A DNA stretch of 7,727 bases from the NCBI GenBank assembly GCA_021828925.1, contig JAJZCT010000146.1:1-7727 (forward strand), given 5' to 3'. The stretch comes from Planctomycetota bacterium. GTDB lineage: Bacteria; Planctomycetota; Phycisphaerae; WQYP01. The number at the start of each line of letters is the position of its first letter. Position 1 is the stretch's first letter. Below the pieces are notes generated by a model. The model saw nothing but the letters and a program-made list of their open reading frames with translations, was not told the DNA's origin and made no database searches. A program made the position numbers and the translations under genes. Of this stretch, positions 5,906 to 7,727 are shown in pieces.

Positions 5906-6934
5906 ATGAGATTGTTCATGAAACATCGCCTTTATTCGCACTGCCTGAGCCAAGGGAGAATTGTTGCGCTGGCCGTGCTGCTGTTGTTGTTGCTGCCGGC
6001 CCTTGATCGACGGTGCCGCGCTGTGGTGATTGTGCCCCGGCCAACACCTTCCTGGCTGTTGCAGAATGGGGTGTGGGTGCCGCTGGTAGCGCCGAATCCC
6101 AATACTCCGCCGGGGCAGGTGGCGGAAATGATTCACGAATTAAATTCAGGCCGGCCGCAACGGATTCCCAAGCTGGCCCGGCGATGGATCACAGCCAACA
6201 AAAATAATCCGCTGGCTCCGGAAGTGCTGCTGCTGCGCGGGGATGCGTACAACGCCATGGGAGAAAAATATACCGCCCTGTTCGCGTATGAAGATTTGCT
6301 GGATAACTACCCCACCAGCCCTCTTTATGGCCCATGCCTGCGACGGGAATATAACATCGCCTGCGCATTTCTTCGCGGATACAAACGCAAATTTCTGGGC
6401 CTGCGTATTCTGCCGGTTACCGGTGACGCCTTGGAACTTTTACGCCGCATACAAGATCGCCAGCGCGGATCGCCCCTGGCGGAGCTGGCGGGCATTCGTG
6501 TCGCCGATTATTACTACAGTGATGCGCGTTTTAACCGGGCGTTTCAATCGTATCAGGACTTCCTGCGGCGGTATCCATACAGCCAGTTTGTTGTCAAAGC
6601 GACCTTGATGGAAGTGCAATGTCTGCTGGCCACTTTCCGCGGTGTAAAATTTGACCTCACGCCTCTGCGAAACGCCGATGCGCAGCTTGAAACGCTCACG
6701 CAGGAATACCCGCACTTTTCACAATTGTTGCAGGTGAAGGCTCTGGAAGAACGTATTTATCAGATTGAAGGCCACAAGGAACTGGAAATTGCCCGGTTTT
6801 ATATTCGCTTCAGTAAGCCCTCGGCCGCCAGATATTATTACAATCGGGTCATCAATGACTGGCCGGATACGCAATGGGCGAAAATCGCCAAAAAGGAACT
6901 CGTGCAGCATTTTGGGGCGGAGGCGATTAAGTGA
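5906..6934 (+). CDS. BamD/YfiO-like TPR outer-membrane assembly protein
   Basis: This 342-residue protein has a signal or anchor sequence at about 18-33 (IVALAVLLLLLLPAL), then tetratricopeptide-like helices. Three helical-repeat blocks resemble BamD/YfiO: APEVLLLRGDAYNAMGEKYTALFAYEDLLDNYP (residues 104-136), LAELAGIRVADYYYSDARFNRAFQSYQDFLRRYP (191-224) and ELEIARFYIRFSKPSAARYYYNRVINDWPDTQWAKIA (292-328); the block limits are the ones to use. BamD is the periplasmic TPR lipoprotein of the complex that inserts beta-barrels into the outer membrane. Here the only nearby cysteine is Cys37 in LDRRCRA, which is not a lipobox, so lipid anchoring is doubtful. It is also longer than E. coli BamD (about 245). 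ATG 5906 has no ribosome binding site; ATG 5918 (338 residues) has a weak GAGA about 6 bases upstream and is an equal alternative. The 4-base overlap with the lptE-like gene supports an outer-membrane role. A general TPR protein of another envelope machine remains possible. Confidence 0.78.
   Translation: MRLFMKHRLYSHCLSQGRIVALAVLLLLLLPALDRRCRAVVIVPRPTPSWLLQNGVWVPLVAPNPNTPPGQVAEMIHELNSGRPQRIPKLARRWITANKNNPLAPEVLLLRGDAYNAMGEKYTALFAYEDLLDNYPTSPLYGPCLRREYNIACAFLRGYKRKFLGLRILPVTGDALELLRRIQDRQRGSPLAELAGIRVADYYYSDARFNRAFQSYQDFLRRYPYSQFVVKATLMEVQCLLATFRGVKFDLTPLRNADAQLETLTQEYPHFSQLLQVKALEERIYQIEGHKELEIARFYIRFSKPSAARYYYNRVINDWPDTQWAKIAKKELVQHFGAEAIK
6919..6923 (+). promoter_or_regulatory. Ribosome binding site of the lptE-like gene
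   Basis: GGAGG lies 7 bases before the GTG at 6931, inside the last codons of the bamD-like gene. This ideal spacing supports the GTG as the real start and the 4-base GTGA overlap. Confidence 0.75.
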
Positions 6935-7458
6935 CTATCCGGCTGAATATCGTGCGCAACGGGCGAAGCATTGCGGGAATACTTGTGTTGACGCTCCTGG
7001 CGATACTGCCCGCCGGGTGTGGATACACCATGAAGTCCATTTATCCGGCGGGCATTCATACCGTCGCGGTGCCCATCTGGAAAAACAACACCTTTCGCCG
7101 CGGCTTGGAATTCCGCCTGACGGAAGCCATTGATAAAAATATTGAATCCCGCACGCCGTATCGCCTGGTGCCGATGAATCAGGCGGATACAGAATTAACC
7201 GGCACCATTGAAACCGTCATTGAAGGCGTTTTAAGCAACAGCTTCCAAACCAATTTGCCGCAGGAAACACAAATTACCCTGGTGGTGAATTTTACCTGGC
7301 GCAACCTGCGTACCGGAGCCGTGCTGTCGCGGCGGGTTAATTTCGCCGCTTCCAGCACAGAGATTCCGCAAATCGGCCAGCAGCTGCCGGACGCGGAACA
7401 GATGGCGGTGGAACGCATGGCCAAGGCGGTCGTCAATCAAATGCAGAAATCCTGGTGA
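6931..7458 (+). CDS. lptE: LptE-like LPS-assembly lipoprotein
   Basis: LptE is the outer-membrane lipoprotein that plugs the LptD barrel and helps place lipopolysaccharide on the cell surface. The 175-residue product begins with a signal peptide whose hydrophobic core is about residues 14-26. It ends LPAGC, giving lipidated Cys30; Pro at -3 is atypical, but Ala-Gly-Cys is standard. The mature protein opens GYTM and carries the family pattern HTVAVPIWKNNTFRRGLE (residues 43-60), then LTEAIDKNIESRTPYRLV, ADTELTGTIETV, and later VNFTWRNLRTGAVLSRR. This layout matches the LptE family used in deltaproteobacteria and planctomycetes better than the E. coli protein. The GTG start is set by GGAGG at 6919 and overlaps the upstream stop (GTGA), so the two are translationally coupled. 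No lptD is visible in the window. Confidence in the family is high, while function rests on homology. Confidence 0.87.
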   Translation: MTIRLNIVRNGRSIAGILVLTLLAILPAGCGYTMKSIYPAGIHTVAVPIWKNNTFRRGLEFRLTEAIDKNIESRTPYRLVPMNQADTELTGTIETVIEGVLSNSFQTNLPQETQITLVVNFTWRNLRTGAVLSRRVNFAASSTEIPQIGQQLPDAEQMAVERMAKAVVNQMQKSW

Positions 7459-7500
7459 AATCAATGCGTGTAATGCGGCACGGGGTAGGTTATCGCGGTA

Positions 7501-7623
7501 AGGAACGGGTCCCAAATAACTTCCCAAAACCGGATTTGCCGTCCCTCACAAAGCCGCCGGCTTTGCCGGTGGTGCCGCATGAGAGTGCAGCGCAAATCGG
7601 GAAATTGTTTTCGCACTGTTCCT
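7501..7623. repeat. 123-bp palindromic repeat, copy B (MITE/REP-like)
   Basis: This copy has the same length (123 bp) and orientation as copy A at 3407-3529. Shared blocks include AGGAACGGG at the left end, AAATAACTTC, TTGCCGTCCCTCACA, AGCCGCCGGCT, GGTGCCG, GCAAATCGGGAA (with one base different just before it) and GTTCCT at the right end. The central stem is kept, with one wobble pair (7554-7561 with 7565-7572), but the outer arms have drifted and pair poorly over their inner part. The internal stretch 7578-7581 differs most. It starts 43 bases after the lptE stop. It is probably an older or more decayed copy than A. Confidence 0.85.
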
Positions 7624-7631
7624 AAGCCTTA

Positions 7632-7650
7632 TCCGCGGTATTTCCGCGGA
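7632..7650. repeat. Short hairpin next to the terminator
   Basis: TCCGCGG (7632-7638) and CCGCGGA (7644-7650) pair perfectly around a 5-base AT-rich loop. No T-run follows on the plus strand, so it is not a standard intrinsic terminator for lptE. On the minus strand it lies just past the T-run of the neighbouring terminator. Confidence 0.4.
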
Positions 7651-7680
7651 GAAATAAAAAAGGCCCGTTGTACAGGGCCT
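7651..7680 (-). terminator. Rho-independent terminator for a minus-strand gene
   Basis: On the minus strand AGGCCC (7680-7675), an 8-base loop and GGGCCT (7666-7661) form a perfect 6-bp GC-rich stem followed directly by TTTTTATTT. The plus strand has no T-run after the stem, so the direction is minus. It therefore ends a transcript coming from beyond the right edge, converging on the lptE operon. Confidence 0.75.
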
Positions 7681-7697
7681 GAGAGTGCGGGGAAGTC

Positions 7698-7727
7698 TTA
7701 AGAGGAATTGGCAAAGCCGGGCGAAAC
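7698..7727 (-). CDS. Possible 3' end of a minus-strand gene cut by the window edge
   Basis: Reading in from the right edge, one minus-strand frame encodes VSPGFANSS and then stops with TAA at 7700-7698, 17 bases before the minus-strand terminator stem. The placement is what a gene end would look like, but nine residues give no family evidence. The terminated transcript could equally be a non-coding RNA or end in another frame. Confidence 0.22.
   Translation of the reverse strand, partial: VSPGFANSS

Noticed and set aside
3407..7623. The two 123-bp repeats as the ends of one composite transposon
   Set aside because: The 4 kb between them carries the ketosynthase, membrane protein, BamD-like and LptE-like genes with no transposase. 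The copies are in direct orientation and differ by about one base in five, so they look like independent insertions.
7681..7727. tRNA 3' end on the minus strand at the right edge (GTTTCGCCC...GCCA)
   Set aside because: The T-loop would lack the conserved A58 and the arms do not pair properly, so a tRNA is not supported.
1..7727. CRISPR array, toxin-antitoxin, phage or defence system
   Set aside because: There are no regularly spaced short repeats and no recognisable nuclease, integrase or toxin genes on either strand.

Overview
The window looks like a piece of a planctomycete chromosome, most likely from the Phycisphaerae side of the phylum. The best evidence is the minus-strand pseudopilin at 2215-3216. 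It has the prepilin N-terminus ([29 protein letters not shown] split across its start) and an H-X9-DG motif near the C-terminus, a combination greatly expanded in Planctomycetes. The outer-membrane biogenesis genes at the right agree with a diderm, LPS-type envelope. Base composition is moderately GC-rich and even, and no gene stands out as recently transferred. Assignment to phylum is inference from protein style, not from a marker gene.

Layout. From the left edge, a 5'-truncated biosynthetic arginine decarboxylase gene (speA, 3-1520) runs into a short-form phosphatidylserine decarboxylase gene (psd, 1510-2190), overlapping it by 11 bases. A convergent pseudopilin gene ends 24 bases beyond psd. 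Its upstream region (3217-3615) holds a good minus-strand sigma70-type promoter, an 8-bp inverted repeat in the likely 5' leader, and copy A of a 123-bp palindromic repeat. Beyond that is a minus-strand beta-ketoacyl synthase gene (3616-4809). It is divergent from a plus-strand group: an unrecognised membrane protein (4982-5854), a BamD/YfiO-like TPR protein (5906-6934) and an LptE-like lipoprotein (6931-7458). The intergenic tail holds copy B of the 123-bp repeat (7501-7623), a small hairpin, and a terminator that serves the minus strand, so a minus-strand gene probably ends at or just past the right edge.

How the genes work together. SpeA makes agmatine from arginine for polyamine synthesis. 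Psd makes phosphatidylethanolamine. Their overlap implies co-translation rather than a shared pathway. The BamD-like and LptE-like proteins overlap by 4 bases and both belong to outer-membrane assembly (beta-barrel insertion and LPS delivery), so they are probably one translational unit, perhaps with the membrane protein upstream. The ketosynthase has a complete Cys-His-His triad but no acyl carrier protein or other fatty-acid gene beside it.

The most unusual item is the 123-bp repeat. Two copies of identical length lie in gene-flanking DNA, both are layered palindromes, and copy A has nearly perfect 23-bp terminal inverted repeats. It resembles a MITE or REP-like mobile palindrome. I see no CRISPR array, toxin-antitoxin pair, phage gene, transposase or convincing new multi-gene system in this window.
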